Source: Betaproteobacteria bacterium (GTDB lineage: Bacteria > Pseudomonadota > Gammaproteobacteria > Burkholderiales > Usitatibacteraceae). From it: 64,000 nucleotides of DNA. A program made the position numbers and the translations under genes. The notes below the pieces were generated by a model that searched no databases, was not told the DNA's origin, and saw nothing but the letters and a program-made list of their open reading frames with translations. Every line of letters starts with the position of its first letter. Within the stretch, counting starts at the first letter, position 1. The stretch covers positions 62,001 through 126,000 of the forward strand of contig JADJMI010000005.1 of the NCBI GenBank assembly GCA_016709665.1, written 5' to 3'. This document shows, piece by piece, positions 49,101 through 57,623 of the stretch.

Positions 49101-49255
49101 GCCACGAACGCGCCGACGGCGGCGGCGGCGAGGAACGCCACGAGGGCCGCCCGGTGGGGCCGCCGCATTCCCGCAAGCGAGAAACGTCCTCGCTCCTCTC
49201 GGGAACGTTCGGCGTCGTCGGCGACGGCGTCGGCGTTGGGGGCGGGCGGGGTCAT
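46160..49255 (-). CDS. CHASE-PAS-PAS-GGDEF-EAL cyclic-di-GMP signalling protein
   Basis: 1031 aa. Membrane helix (about 36-58), periplasmic CHASE domain (about 60-275), second helix (about 283-304), a coiled coil, two PAS domains (about 345-470 and 475-590), GGDEF (about 600-755) and EAL (about 775-1020). The EAL site is intact (EALLRW, ELTESALM, IDDFGTGYSSLAYL, LKIDGSFV, EGVETLAQL), so phosphodiesterase activity is likely. The cyclase site reads RLEGDEF, with Glu in place of the first Gly, so cyclase activity is doubtful. It probably senses an extracytoplasmic ligand and adjusts c-di-GMP. Confidence 0.95.
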   Translation of the reverse strand: MTPPAPNADAVADDAERSREERGRFSLAGMRRPHRAALVAFLAAAAVGAFVATVVEKEHVSERQRVATGIAASHAGTLQQELYRAVSATDALAAIVHQAGGAPPNFEAIARDLLTRYPGVSALQLAPGGVVRQSVPIAGNERAIGHDLLADPKRHKEAFLAVQKRRLTVAGPFELMQGGTAVVGRLPIFESGPPERFWGFATAILRIDDLLAASRLPGLAKEGFDYELWREHPDTRNRHVFADSTRGEPLAKAVSHEFDVPNGRWSLSIAPRAGWTDATRIAGSAGLVLALALAAAALAWVIARQPEVLELTVAARTTEIGNALMLLEGTNVLLEREIRQHTQTQEELAASNERFRNLVEATSDWVWEVNEAAEYTYVSPKIRDLLGYEPQEVLGRTPFDLMPPAEADRVRQAFGAIAAGHEPFAMLVNTNRHKDGRAVVLETSGIPIFDIAGAFKGYRGIDRDVTHRVSSEERIRKLSRVVEQTANAVMITDVSGRIEYVNPKFCEITGYEAEEVAGRNPRFLKSGEQPPEVYAEMWEALKTGRPWMGEFHNRRKDGAFFWCLQSVSSIRNEREEITHFVSVMEDIGSRKHAESTIRRLAYYDTLTGLPNRRLFMDRFGLAVAAAQGKGGSIALLYLDVDRLKNVNDSLGHAVGDALIRTVGERVSHIVRKEDTVARLEGDEFAVLVSGVQDTHGAAHIVEQLAQALRRPINARGHELFATCSIGVALYPQDGTDIDQLNRNADIALHQAKAQGDGYRFFTSDMNAKVDAYLSLENQLRRAVEQEEFDLDLQPQVSLATGRIAGAEALLRWRHPERGLVPTSHFIHLAEETGLIVPIGRWMMREACRVAADSPDKAWRVSVNVSARQFRESEALIRTVEEALGASGLTPARLELELTESALMEQPHEAIDTMNRLAAMGLTLAIDDFGTGYSSLAYLKQMPVGVLKIDGSFVRGVGTVGEDRAIVKAVIALSRELGLKTIAEGVETLAQLAVLRELGCDEVQGFLFSRPVTRDAFARLVEAGLPLEPAAI

Positions 49256-49346
49256 GAGTCGTGCGCCGCGGTCGGCGGGGCCGTGGCGGGAAGGATCGGC
49301 TTTCCGGATCGATTGGGGCTATACGGTCGCGAGCAAACTCCGTGCC

Positions 49347-50237
49347 CTACCGAAGCACCATCTCGACGCGCCGATTCCTCGCGCGGCCGGCGTCATCCCC
49401 GTTGCTCGCCACCGGGGCGAGGGGGCCCGCGCCGTCGGAGGCCAGGCGCTCCTTTGCGATGCCATGCTGGGCAGCCAGGGCGCCGACCACGCTCGCCGCT
49501 CGCTCGCGCGAGAGCTTCATGTTGTGGTCGTGCCCGCCCTGCATGTCGGTGTGCCCGACGATGTAGACCTTCGCGGCCGCGTTCGCCTTGAGCCACTTCG
49601 CCATCTCCGCGAGCGTCGGGCCCGACTCGGCCTTGATCGTGGCCTTGTCGGTGTCGAAGTAGATGCCGTAGAAGACGACCTTTCCGCCGCTGCCCAGGTC
49701 CTTGCCGATCTGCTCGGCGGACAGGACGATGGACTGCGTCATCGCGGCGATGCGCACGATCCTGTGCATGACCGCGCTGCACTGGTCGCCGCCGGAACTG
49801 CCGCAGCTCGCGGTGCCCCAGTATTCGGCGCCGCCCTTTTCCAGCCGGTAGACGAGCGCCTTGGCACCGCCGGTGTGCCGCCGCAGAACCGTGCCGTTCG
49901 CGGCGCGCACGACGTTCTCGAAGTTGCGCTGGATCTCGAGCGGGGAGGGGAGCACGCCCGCGGCCTCCTTCGGGATCCAGTCGTAGTAGTACCAGGTCTC
50001 GCCTTCCTTCTTCACGTTCTCGTAGGGGCCCTCCAGCTTCGCAGGGTCCTTCGCGATCTCCAGCTCCAGCTGGGCGAAGCGCGAGCGATCGCAGTTCTGG
50101 TGGTGGCTGCCGGGGTACTTCTCGAACACCGGGTTGGGCGTGCACTTGGGGTTGTCCTTGGACTTCTGCGCGGCGGCCGGAATCGAGGCGAGCGCGCCGA
50201 GCAATCCGGCGACGGCGATGCGGGCGAACACGTTCAT
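49347..50237 (-). CDS. OmpA-family protein with periplasmic N-terminal domain
   Basis: 296 aa. Signal peptide (MNVFARIAVAGLLGALASIP AAA), an unassigned N-terminal domain (about 25-185) with four cysteines (PKCTPN, NCDRS, ASCGSSGGDQCSAV), and a C-terminal OmpA-like peptidoglycan-binding domain (about 190-295: FDTDKATIKAES, YIVGHTDMQGG, NMKLSRERAASVVGAL, RARNRRVEMVLR). Expected to tether the envelope to peptidoglycan. No transmembrane beta barrel is evident. Function of the N-terminal domain unknown. Confidence 0.88.
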   Translation of the reverse strand: MNVFARIAVAGLLGALASIPAAAQKSKDNPKCTPNPVFEKYPGSHHQNCDRSRFAQLELEIAKDPAKLEGPYENVKKEGETWYYYDWIPKEAAGVLPSPLEIQRNFENVVRAANGTVLRRHTGGAKALVYRLEKGGAEYWGTASCGSSGGDQCSAVMHRIVRIAAMTQSIVLSAEQIGKDLGSGGKVVFYGIYFDTDKATIKAESGPTLAEMAKWLKANAAAKVYIVGHTDMQGGHDHNMKLSRERAASVVGALAAQHGIAKERLASDGAGPLAPVASNGDDAGRARNRRVEMVLR

Positions 50238-50355
50238 GGCGTGCGGGTCCTTTCTGGCGAGGATGGATGGCGGCCCTCTCTCCGGCGGCCGCCGACCAGT
50301 CTGCGCGAGGAGGGTCCCGCCCCCGGTTGCGCCAGATCAAAGGCCCGTGGCTGCC

Positions 50356-52114
50356 TCAGCCGGCGAGCGCCTTCATCACCTCGGGCGGGCAGGTGTACTT
50401 GGCGCGGTCCAGGAGGTTGTCGCCCGTGTTGTCCTTGCCGTCGGGGTCTGCGCCGACCGAAACCAGGTAGGCGACGATTTCCGCGAGCTTCGCGGCCGGC
50501 ACCTGCGGGATGCCGCAGTAGTTGACGGCGACGACGAGCGGCACGGGCGGGATGCCCTGCATCTGCGGGAATTTCACGGGCTGGGCCACGTTCGCGCGCG
50601 TGACGAGCTTCTTCACCTTCGCGACATCGCCATCGCGGACGGCCCCGTAGAGCGCGGCGCCGTCGGCGCCGGGCGCGCCGGGAGCGGGCGTGGCCTTGGT
50701 CGCCCCGGGAGCGGCGCCGGCCGTCGCCGTGCGCTCCTGGCGCGCGCCCGCCTCGCGCCACGCCGGGCGGATGCGATCGAGCGTCTTCTCGGCGGCCTGC
50801 TTCACGCGCGGGTCGGCGTGCGCGAGCTCGACGCGAACCGCCGGCTCGGTGTCTACGGCCTTCGCCCACAGGCCCTCGAGGCGCCCGAGGAACCGGATCT
50901 TGGCCTCCGCGTCCGGGTTCGCGGCGAGCCACTTCGCCACCTGGGCGGCCTGCTCGCGATCGTCGGCGTAGGCGAAGGCGACGGGCGTGAGGCAGCGCTC
51001 GAACGCCGGGCCGGGCTTGCCGCTGCGCAGCACCGGATCGCAGATCGGGAACCACAGCGGATAGGCCGTCCGCGCCGCCTCGGGGGATTGGCCGGCGCCG
51101 CGCATGTCCATCGCATTGCCGAGGATCTCGAGCGCCCGGTCGCGCTGGGCTTGCGTGGCGCGCGAGTCCTGCGCGAGCGCGGCCAGCTCCTTGAGGCCAA
51201 GCGGTGTCTTGCCCGCCACGCGCCAGAGCGCCGACATCGCCATGTCGCGCCGGTCCGCGACGGCGAGCAGCACCGCCGCGCGCGGCACCCACTTCGCGAG
51301 CGAGGCCGCGTCGTCCTGGTACCCGAGCAGGTCCCATGCGAGGGAGACGATGTCCCTGTTCCGGCGAGCCGGCCAGCAGCAGGAGCTGGTCCGTCCAGTC
51401 GTCCGGCCGCGGCGTGAAGCGCCCCACGGTGCTCATGAGCACCGGCGTTCCCGGCGAGCCGCGGCGGATCTCGGCCTGCAACGGCGCGAGGAGCGATCGG
51501 TCCTTCGTGTCGGCCAGGCGGTGGAATGCACTGCGGGCGAGATCGACGTTGTTGCGCGAGCCGCCGCGCTTCGCCGCCGCGGACGCTTCCTCCAGGTACG
51601 GCAGCATCGCGGGCAGGAGCGGCAACGGCGGGTCGATGCCGATGAGGCCGCGCCCGGCGAGGAAGCGCACATAGGGCGTGCCGCCGCCTTCGCGCAGCAC
51701 GCGGCGGCGCGTGGGCGCGAGTTCGGCCTGCGGGACCTTCATCGCCGAGAGGGCGCCGGCGGCATGCATCGCCACGTTGGCGTCGGCGTCGTCCAGCGCC
51801 TTCTGGAGCGCGGGCTTCGCCGCGGCGAAGCCGTCCGTGTCGCGGCCGGCCAGATTCCACAGGGCGTTGGCCGCGGCGAGACGCACGGCGGCGTCCGGGT
51901 CCGCGAGATGCCGGGCGAGCACGGGCGCGGTGGTGGCGGCCTCGGCGGGACCCAGGGATTCGGCCGCCTTCACCTGCTCGAGCGGCTTGCCTTTCGCGAG
52001 CGCCTCGAGGGCCTCCTCGCGCTGCTCGGCGATGAACTTCTTCGCGAAGTCGGATTGCGCGGCCGCGGGCAGGGCCAGCGCCGCGATGAGCAGCACGAAC
52101 GGAACGCGTCGCAT
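50356..52114 (-). CDS. Exported HEAT-repeat / ankyrin-repeat protein (one indel)
   Basis: About 585 aa after correction. Start ATG 52114 with GGAGGGAAGG upstream; signal peptide MRRVPFVLLIAALALPAAAQ. N-terminal HEAT-like repeats (HLADPDAAVRLAAANALWNL, LQKALDDADANVAMHAAGAL), a long helical middle part, an Ala/Pro-rich linker, and a C-terminal ankyrin-like segment (GAALYGAVRDGDVAKVKKLV, LVSVGADPDGKDNTGDNLLD). One extra base near 51358-51375 shifts the frame between LLLAGSPE and DIVSLAWDLLGYQDDAASLA. Likely a periplasmic scaffold; function unknown. Confidence 0.75.
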
Positions 52115-52175
52115 GGGTCCTTCCCTCCTGCTCCTGCGGTGATGCGCCGATCGTATCGGGCGCGCCGCGGAATCG

Positions 52176-52907
52176 CTAGCGAATAGTCGGCACCCCGAAG
52201 CGGGCCAGCACGGCGGCGAGCAGGGCATCGCGCACGTGCCGTTCGCGGGCCGCGTCGCTCTCGCCGCAGAAGAACCGGCACCAGCCATCCGTGGGCGATT
52301 CGAAGTCGCAGTGCGTCGCGTCGGCGACGAGCGTGTCTCCCGCGGGCCGCGCGAAGGACTTGCCCCAGGGGGCCGCGCTGCCGTAGGCGTTGCAGGGCGT
52401 CGCGGGCGCGCGCACGAGCGCCGCGGGGATGCGAAGCGCGCGGGCCGCCTCGAGGCCGCGCGCATCCGGCAGGTCGACCGGATCGAGGCCCACCCAACCG
52501 ACGACGCCCGGCGCGTCGGCCGCGAGGATCGACCAGAGCCCGCCCATCGAGAAGCCGACGAGCACGACGCGATCGACGGGCGCGGAGAACCTGCCCGAGC
52601 GAAGCGCCGCCACCACGTCCCGGAGCGCCTGCGCGTTGGCTTTCGCGTCGGCGATCGTCGGCATGTCGGCGGCGACCGCGACGAGGCCCCGGTTCGCCAG
52701 CTCCTGCGCGAAGCCCGCCATCGTCTCGCGCGAGCGCAGCAGGCCGTGGGCGAACACGACGCCGCCGCGTGGCGTGGCGCCGGGCGCCGCGAGGTGGACG
52801 TCGACCGCGATCGTGAGGGCGCTCGCCGTGAGCTCCACGGTGCGTCGCTCGTTCGCGTTCGCCGCCAGCGCGAGCGCCGCCAGCAGGGCCGCGAAGGGAA
52901 TCCTCAT
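52176..52907 (-). CDS. Exported alpha/beta hydrolase
   Basis: 243 aa. Signal peptide (MRIPFAALLAALALAANANE), nucleophile elbow GFSMGG with the catalytic serine, and ADATHCDFESPTDGWCRFFC with the catalytic histidine. Five cysteines in the mature C-terminal half suggest disulfides. The fold resembles dienelactone-hydrolase or chlorophyllase-like esterases. ATGA overlap with the CoA-transferase gene puts it in the same operon, but its own signal peptide places it outside the cytoplasm. Confidence 0.85.
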   Translation of the reverse strand: MRIPFAALLAALALAANANERRTVELTASALTIAVDVHLAAPGATPRGGVVFAHGLLRSRETMAGFAQELANRGLVAVAADMPTIADAKANAQALRDVVAALRSGRFSAPVDRVVLVGFSMGGLWSILAADAPGVVGWVGLDPVDLPDARGLEAARALRIPAALVRAPATPCNAYGSAAPWGKSFARPAGDTLVADATHCDFESPTDGWCRFFCGESDAARERHVRDALLAAVLARFGVPTIR

Positions 52908-54016
52908 CGCGCGAGATCCCCGATGCGCGCCTCGCCCAGCGCCGGCGAGCCCACCCGGGATTCGCGGCGACGCAGCGAGCGCACGAGCGCGACGGGCATC
53001 GCCTGGAGCACGTGCCCTTCCACCCGGACCTCGCGCCCGAAGACGCCCCGTGCCGCCAGGTGCAGGTCGCGCACGGCTTCGTCGAGCGTGCGCACGACGC
53101 TCACGCAGCAGTCGGCCGCGCGGAAGACGCCCTCCCAGTGATCGGCGTTCCTCTCGGCGAGCCGGCGCGAAACCGCCTCGATCGTGGCCGCGGGGTCGAG
53201 GGCGTCGTCGCGGTGCGCCGCGGGCAGGCCGATCGCCTCGCAGAACGCCTGCCAGAACTTGTTCTCGAGCGGCGCCGCGGCGAGGTGCCGGCCGCAAGCC
53301 GTGCGGTAGATGCGATAGCGCGGCGAGGCGCCGGTGAACTGCGCGTCGTTCGCGCGCGGGAACCGCCCCGTCGCCTGCCCCTGCGCGAGGCCCCAGAAGA
53401 GGAACGGCAGCAGGTTCTCCGCCATCGCGATGTCGAGGAAGCCGCCCACGCCCGTGCGATCGCGCTGGCGAAGCGCGAGCAGGATGTTGATCACCGCGGG
53501 ATAGGAGCCGCCGGCGATGTCGGCGAGGAGCACGGGCGGCATGCCCGGGGTGCCGTCGCTGCCCGCGCTGAGGGAAAGCACGCCCGATCCGGCCTGGTAG
53601 TTCAGGTCGTGCCCGGCGCGCGCGGCATCCGGTCCGTCCTGCCCGTAGCCGGTGATCGCGCAGTACAGGATGCGCGGGTTGGCTTCGCGCCACGCGTCGT
53701 AGCCGAGCCCCAGCCGCGCCATCACGCCGGGCCGGAACTGCTCGAGCACGACGTCGACGGTGGGCGCGAGGGCGAGAAGCGAAGCGGCGGCGCCCGTCTC
53801 GCGCAGGTCGATCTCGATCGAGCGCTTGCCGCGGTTGAGGAGCGCGAAATTCGCGCTCTCCCCCGCCACTTGCGGTGCGTAGGCGCGCATCTCCTCGCCG
53901 CCGGGGCGTTCCACCTTGATCACCTCCGCGCCCGCCTCGGCCAGGATGAGGCTCGCGAGCGGGCCGGGCAGCAGGGTGGAGAAGTCGAGGACGCGGATGC
54001 CTTCGAGGGGGAGCAT
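52904..54016 (-). CDS. CaiB/BaiF-family CoA-transferase
   Basis: 370 aa. Family III CoA-transferase/racemase. N-terminal GIRVLDFSTLLPGPLASLIL, EVIKVERPGGEEMRAYAP, NRGKRSIEIDL and YCAITGYGQDGP; the catalytic aspartate is in LLADIAGGSYPAV. Slightly shorter than the usual 390-400 aa. Moves CoA between carboxylic acids or racemises alpha-methylacyl-CoA. Two nt after LysR and overlapping the hydrolase, in an operon that faces an AtuA-like gene; substrate unknown. Confidence 0.92.
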   Translation of the reverse strand: MLPLEGIRVLDFSTLLPGPLASLILAEAGAEVIKVERPGGEEMRAYAPQVAGESANFALLNRGKRSIEIDLRETGAAASLLALAPTVDVVLEQFRPGVMARLGLGYDAWREANPRILYCAITGYGQDGPDAARAGHDLNYQAGSGVLSLSAGSDGTPGMPPVLLADIAGGSYPAVINILLALRQRDRTGVGGFLDIAMAENLLPFLFWGLAQGQATGRFPRANDAQFTGASPRYRIYRTACGRHLAAAPLENKFWQAFCEAIGLPAAHRDDALDPAATIEAVSRRLAERNADHWEGVFRAADCCVSVVRTLDEAVRDLHLAARGVFGREVRVEGHVLQAMPVALVRSLRRRESRVGSPALGEARIGDLAR

Positions 54017-54018
54017 GG

Positions 54019-54915
54019 TCAGGGGGCGCGGGGTTTGCGGCGGAGCATGAGGTCGTATAGTGCCTTGGCCGGCAGCGACAGCGATCGATCCGCCCGGCGA
54101 ACCAGGTAGAGCGTGCGCGAGAGGCCGGGGATGGCCACGGGCCGGTGCACGAGGCTGCCCCGCTCGAACTCGAAGAGCGTAAGCGCCGGCACCACCGTGA
54201 TCCCGACGCCCTCCTCGACCATCCCGGTGACGGTGGTGAGGTGCTCCACCTCGAGCACCGTCGCCATCGCCTGCGGGGCGAGCGCCGCCTCGAGGTGCTG
54301 GCGGACGCTGCTCGCGCGCGAGAAGTGCACGAAGGGATGCCCGAGGAGATCCTTCACACCCACGCGCGCCTTGCGCGCGAGCGGGTGGTCGCGGCGGCAC
54401 ACGAGGTGGAAGCGGTCGCGGCAGAGCACCTGCGTCACCCATTCGGGGCTGCCGGGGTTCGTCGCGGCGACCGCGAAGTCCGCGGTGCCGGCGCGCACCA
54501 GGGCGAGGCACGCGTCGGAGAGCGTGTCGTGCAGCGCGAGGTCGATGCCGGGGTGCTCGCGCCGGAAGGCGGCGAAGAGCGCCGGGATCCATCCGGCGGC
54601 GAGCGACGGCAGCGCCGCCACGGTGACGCGGCCGCGCCGGAGCGCGACGCGCTCGCCGAGCCCCGAGGCGATCGCCTCGACGTCGGCGAGCAGGCGCCGC
54701 GCGGGCTCCTCGAGCCAGCGGCCCTCGGCCGTGAGCTCCACGTGGCGCGTGGTGCGGTCGAACAGGCGCGCGCCGAGCGCTTCCTCCAGGCCGCGCACGA
54801 CGGCGCTGAAGGCCGGCTGCGACAGGTGGCAGCGGTGCGCCGCGCGAGTGAAGTTCCCCAGCTCCGCGAGGGCGAGGAAGGCGCGAAGCTGGCGGGCGGA
54901 GAGATTGAGTTGCAT
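54019..54915 (-). CDS. LysR-family transcriptional regulator
   Basis: 298 aa, usual length. N-terminal winged helix (LNLSARQLRAFLALAELGNF, AAHRCHLSQPAFSAVVRGLE) and a C-terminal effector-binding domain (about 90-290). Divergent from the AtuA-like gene across 64 bp holding an inverted repeat, and first gene of the leftward operon with the CoA-transferase, so it probably regulates both sides. Confidence 0.93.
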   Translation of the reverse strand: MQLNLSARQLRAFLALAELGNFTRAAHRCHLSQPAFSAVVRGLEEALGARLFDRTTRHVELTAEGRWLEEPARRLLADVEAIASGLGERVALRRGRVTVAALPSLAAGWIPALFAAFRREHPGIDLALHDTLSDACLALVRAGTADFAVAATNPGSPEWVTQVLCRDRFHLVCRRDHPLARKARVGVKDLLGHPFVHFSRASSVRQHLEAALAPQAMATVLEVEHLTTVTGMVEEGVGITVVPALTLFEFERGSLVHRPVAIPGLSRTLYLVRRADRSLSLPAKALYDLMLRRKPRAP

Positions 54916-54979
54916 TGCAGATCAATCCATCGGAAAGAACGATTTCCCCGATGACGAGGCCCACTATAGAGTCGGCCCC
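54916..54979. promoter_or_regulatory. LysR / AtuA divergent control region
   Basis: CATCGG (54928-54933) and CCGATG (54948-54953) form an inverted repeat with inner AAA/TTT symmetry, of the size and position expected of a LysR-type site. TATAGAG at 54965-54971 could be the -10 for the AtuA-like gene, only about 9 nt before its ATG, which implies a very short or absent leader. Confidence 0.5.
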
Positions 54980-56317
54980 ATGGCGAAGCAATCCCTCCTC
55001 GTGGGCTGTGGCGCAGGCTTCTCGGGCGACCGCGTGGACGCCCCCGGCCCCGTGGTGCGCACGCTGGCCGCGCGCGGCGGGCCCGCCTGCCTCATGCTGG
55101 AGACGCTCGCCGAGCGCACGCTCGCCCTCGCGCAGCTCCGCCGCCTCGAGTCCCTCGAGGCCGGTTACGAGCCGCTTCTCGCCCGCCTGCTCGCCCCGGT
55201 GCTTGGCACGTGTCTCGAGCGCGGCATCCGCGTGGTCACCAACGCCGGGGCGGCCAATCCGGCCGCCGCCGCGCGCCGGGTGCGGGAGCTGGCCCGCGAG
55301 CTGGGCCTGCGCCCGCCGCGCATCGCGGTTGTGTCGGGGGACGACGTGTCGGGTCCGGCGCATGCCCCCTTCCTCGCCGCGGCATTCGGCGGCGAGAGGA
55401 GGCCCGTCAGCGCCAACGCCTACCTCGGCGCCGAGGCGATCGCGAAGGCGTGGGACGCGGGCGCCGACGTGATCGTGACCGGGCGCGTGGCCGACCCGTC
55501 GCTCGCCGTCGGCCCCGCGATGGCCCATCACGGCTGGAGCGAGACCGACTGGGACCGGCTCGGCCGCGCCACGATGGCCGGGCACCTCCTCGAATGCGGC
55601 GCTCAGGTGTCGGGAGGCTATTTCGCCGACCCGGGCTTCAAGGACGTGCCGGGCCTGGCCGAGGTGGGCTTTCCCGTCGCGCGGATCGACGCGCAAGGCG
55701 CCTGCGTGGTGGGCAAGGCGGACGCCACCGGGGGCTGCGTCACCGAGGCCACGGTGAAGGAGCAGCTTCTGTACGAGGTTCACGACCCGGCCGCCTATCT
55801 CACCCCGGACGTGACGGCGGACATCACCGAAGCGCGCGTCACCGCGGCGGGCCCCGACCTCGTGGCGCTCGAAGGCGTGCGCGGCCACGAGCGACCGCGC
55901 AACCTCAAGGTCAGCGCGTTCTTCGAGGGCGGCTGGTTCGCCGAGGGCGAGATCTCCTACGCCGGGCCCGGCGCCGAGGCGCGGGCGCGCCTGGCCGCGG
56001 ACATCCTCGCGAAACGCCTGCCTCACCTGCGCCTGCGCGCGGACCTGATCGGCGTGACCAGCCTCTTCGGGGACGATGCGGGACGGCTTCTCGCCGCGAC
56101 GCCCGCTGGCGATGCGCGCGACGTGCGCCTGCGGGTAGCCGCCGCCCACGCAGACCTCGAGGGCGCCCGGAGACTGGGCGAGGAGGTGACGGCGCTCTAT
56201 ACCTGCGGGCCGGCCGGCGGCGGCGGGGTGCGCACGGCAATGCGCCCGCGCCTCACGACCGCCTCCTGCTACCTGCCGCGCGAGGCTGTCCCCGCGCGCT
56301 TCGATTGGGCGGACTGA
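54980..56317 (+). CDS. AtuA-like protein (acyclic terpene utilisation family)
   Basis: 445 aa. Matches the AtuA family in layout: N-terminal LLVGCGAGFSGDRVDAP, VVTNAGAANPAAAARRV, VIVTGRVADPSLAVGPAM, and the central YFADPGFKDVPGL and DATGGCVTEATVKEQLLYEV. AtuA is needed for citronellol/geraniol breakdown in Pseudomonas but its activity is not established, and the geranyl-CoA carboxylase genes of that pathway are not here. The companion small protein overlaps its stop. Context with CoA-transferase and a Bug receptor suggests carboxylate catabolism. Confidence 0.88.
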   Translation: MAKQSLLVGCGAGFSGDRVDAPGPVVRTLAARGGPACLMLETLAERTLALAQLRRLESLEAGYEPLLARLLAPVLGTCLERGIRVVTNAGAANPAAAARRVRELARELGLRPPRIAVVSGDDVSGPAHAPFLAAAFGGERRPVSANAYLGAEAIAKAWDAGADVIVTGRVADPSLAVGPAMAHHGWSETDWDRLGRATMAGHLLECGAQVSGGYFADPGFKDVPGLAEVGFPVARIDAQGACVVGKADATGGCVTEATVKEQLLYEVHDPAAYLTPDVTADITEARVTAAGPDLVALEGVRGHERPRNLKVSAFFEGGWFAEGEISYAGPGAEARARLAADILAKRLPHLRLRADLIGVTSLFGDDAGRLLAATPAGDARDVRLRVAAAHADLEGARRLGEEVTALYTCGPAGGGGVRTAMRPRLTTASCYLPREAVPARFDWAD

Positions 56318-56646
56318 TGCCGCGCACCGTGCCCCTTCGCGAGCTCGCCCATGGCCGCACCGGCGACAAGGGCAACCGCTCGAACATCAGCGTCATCGCG
56401 CGCCGGCGCGCCGACTGGGAGACGCTGGTTGCCCAGGTCACCGTGGAGGCCGTGGCGCGCTCGCTCGCGCACCGCCGCCCCTCGCGCGTCACCCGCCACT
56501 TGCTGCCGGCGCTCGCGGCCATGAACTTCGTCATCGACGACGTGCTCGACGGCGGCGTGAACGACGCGCTCAACCTCGACGCCCACGGCAAGTCGCTCGC
56601 CTTCCTCGTCCTCGACCTGCCCATCCGCCTGACCGACACACCCTAG
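56317..56646 (+). CDS. AtuA-associated small protein (C-terminal AtuA-like domain)
   Basis: 109 aa. RELAHGRTGDKGNRSNISVI at the start is the conserved signature of the domain that is fused to the C-terminus of AtuA in some bacteria and separate in others. The ATG shares an A with the AtuA stop (TGATG), so translation is coupled and a complex is likely. Function unknown. Confidence 0.85.
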   Translation: MPRTVPLRELAHGRTGDKGNRSNISVIARRRADWETLVAQVTVEAVARSLAHRRPSRVTRHLLPALAAMNFVIDDVLDGGVNDALNLDAHGKSLAFLVLDLPIRLTDTP

Positions 56647-56662
56647 AAAACCGGAGGAAACC

Positions 56663-57616
56663 ATGAAGAGAATCGCCGCCGCATTCGCCCTCGCCGCCGC
56701 CTCGCTCGGCGCCGGGGCGCAGGAGTTCCCCTCGAAGTCCGTCACGTTCGTGGTGCCCTTCGCCGCCGGGACCGCCACCGACACCTTCGCCCGGGCCCTG
56801 GGCCAGGCGGTCTCGGAGGCCACGAAGCAGACGGTGGTCGTCGACAACAAGCCCGGTGCGAGCGGCATGATCGCCGCGCAGTTCGTGTCGAAGGCGGCCG
56901 CCGACGGGTACACGGTGCTGTTCACCACCCACACCACCCATGCCGCCAACTCACATCTCTACCAGCAGCTATCGTACGAACCGGTGAAGGATTTCGCGCC
57001 GGTCGCGCTGCTGGGCAAGGGCGGGCAGGTGCTGGTGGTGAGGAACGACATTCCCGCGAAAAGCGTGGGCGAGTTCATCGCGCTGGCGAAGAAGAGCCCG
57101 GGCAGGATCAACTTCGCGAGCGGCTCGTCGTCCTCGCGCATCGCGGTCGAGCTGTTCCAGCAGATGGCGGGCGTGGAGCTCCTGCACGTGCCCTACAAGA
57201 GCAACACGCTCGCGGTGACGGACATGCTGGGAGGCACCATCGACATGATGATCACCGACACGACCACGGGCCTTCCGCAGGTGCAGGCCGGCAAGCTGCG
57301 CGCGCTGGGCTATTCGGACGCGAAGCGCTCGCGCCTCGCGCCCGACGTGCCGACCATCGCCGAGGCCGGCGTGAAGGGCTACGAGATGACCTACTGGTTC
57401 GCCGCCTATGCGCCGGCCGGCACGCCCGCGCCGGTGGTAAAGCGCCTGAACGAACTGCTCGTCGCGGCCACGCGCTCCGCCACGGCCCGGGCGTTCTTCG
57501 ACAAGACCGGCGTGGATCCGGCCACCTCGACGCCCGAGGGGCTCGCGGCCTTCCAGGCGGCGGAGACCCGCAAGTGGGGCGAGATCGTGAAAAAAGCCAA
57601 CATCCAGCCCGAGTGA
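56663..57616 (+). CDS. Tripartite tricarboxylate transporter (Bug) substrate-binding protein 2
   Basis: 317 aa, GGAGG 7 nt before the ATG. Signal peptide (RIAAAFALAAASLGAGA), then FPSKSVTFVVPFAAGTATDT, VDNKPGASGMIAAQFVSKAA and HVPYKSNTLAVTDMLGGTID. About 35-40% alike by eye to the receptor at 42719. No TctA/TctB genes nearby. Last gene of the AtuA operon; its ligand is presumably an acid degraded by that operon. Confidence 0.93.
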   Translation: MKRIAAAFALAAASLGAGAQEFPSKSVTFVVPFAAGTATDTFARALGQAVSEATKQTVVVDNKPGASGMIAAQFVSKAAADGYTVLFTTHTTHAANSHLYQQLSYEPVKDFAPVALLGKGGQVLVVRNDIPAKSVGEFIALAKKSPGRINFASGSSSSRIAVELFQQMAGVELLHVPYKSNTLAVTDMLGGTIDMMITDTTTGLPQVQAGKLRALGYSDAKRSRLAPDVPTIAEAGVKGYEMTYWFAAYAPAGTPAPVVKRLNELLVAATRSATARAFFDKTGVDPATSTPEGLAAFQAAETRKWGEIVKKANIQPE

Positions 57617-57623
57617 CGGGCGA

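Noticed and set aside
45965..49591. Open frame of 1208 codons on the plus strand opposite the GGDEF/EAL gene
   Set aside because: Opposite strand of a fully motif-supported gene; no ribosome-binding site, no recognisable domain.
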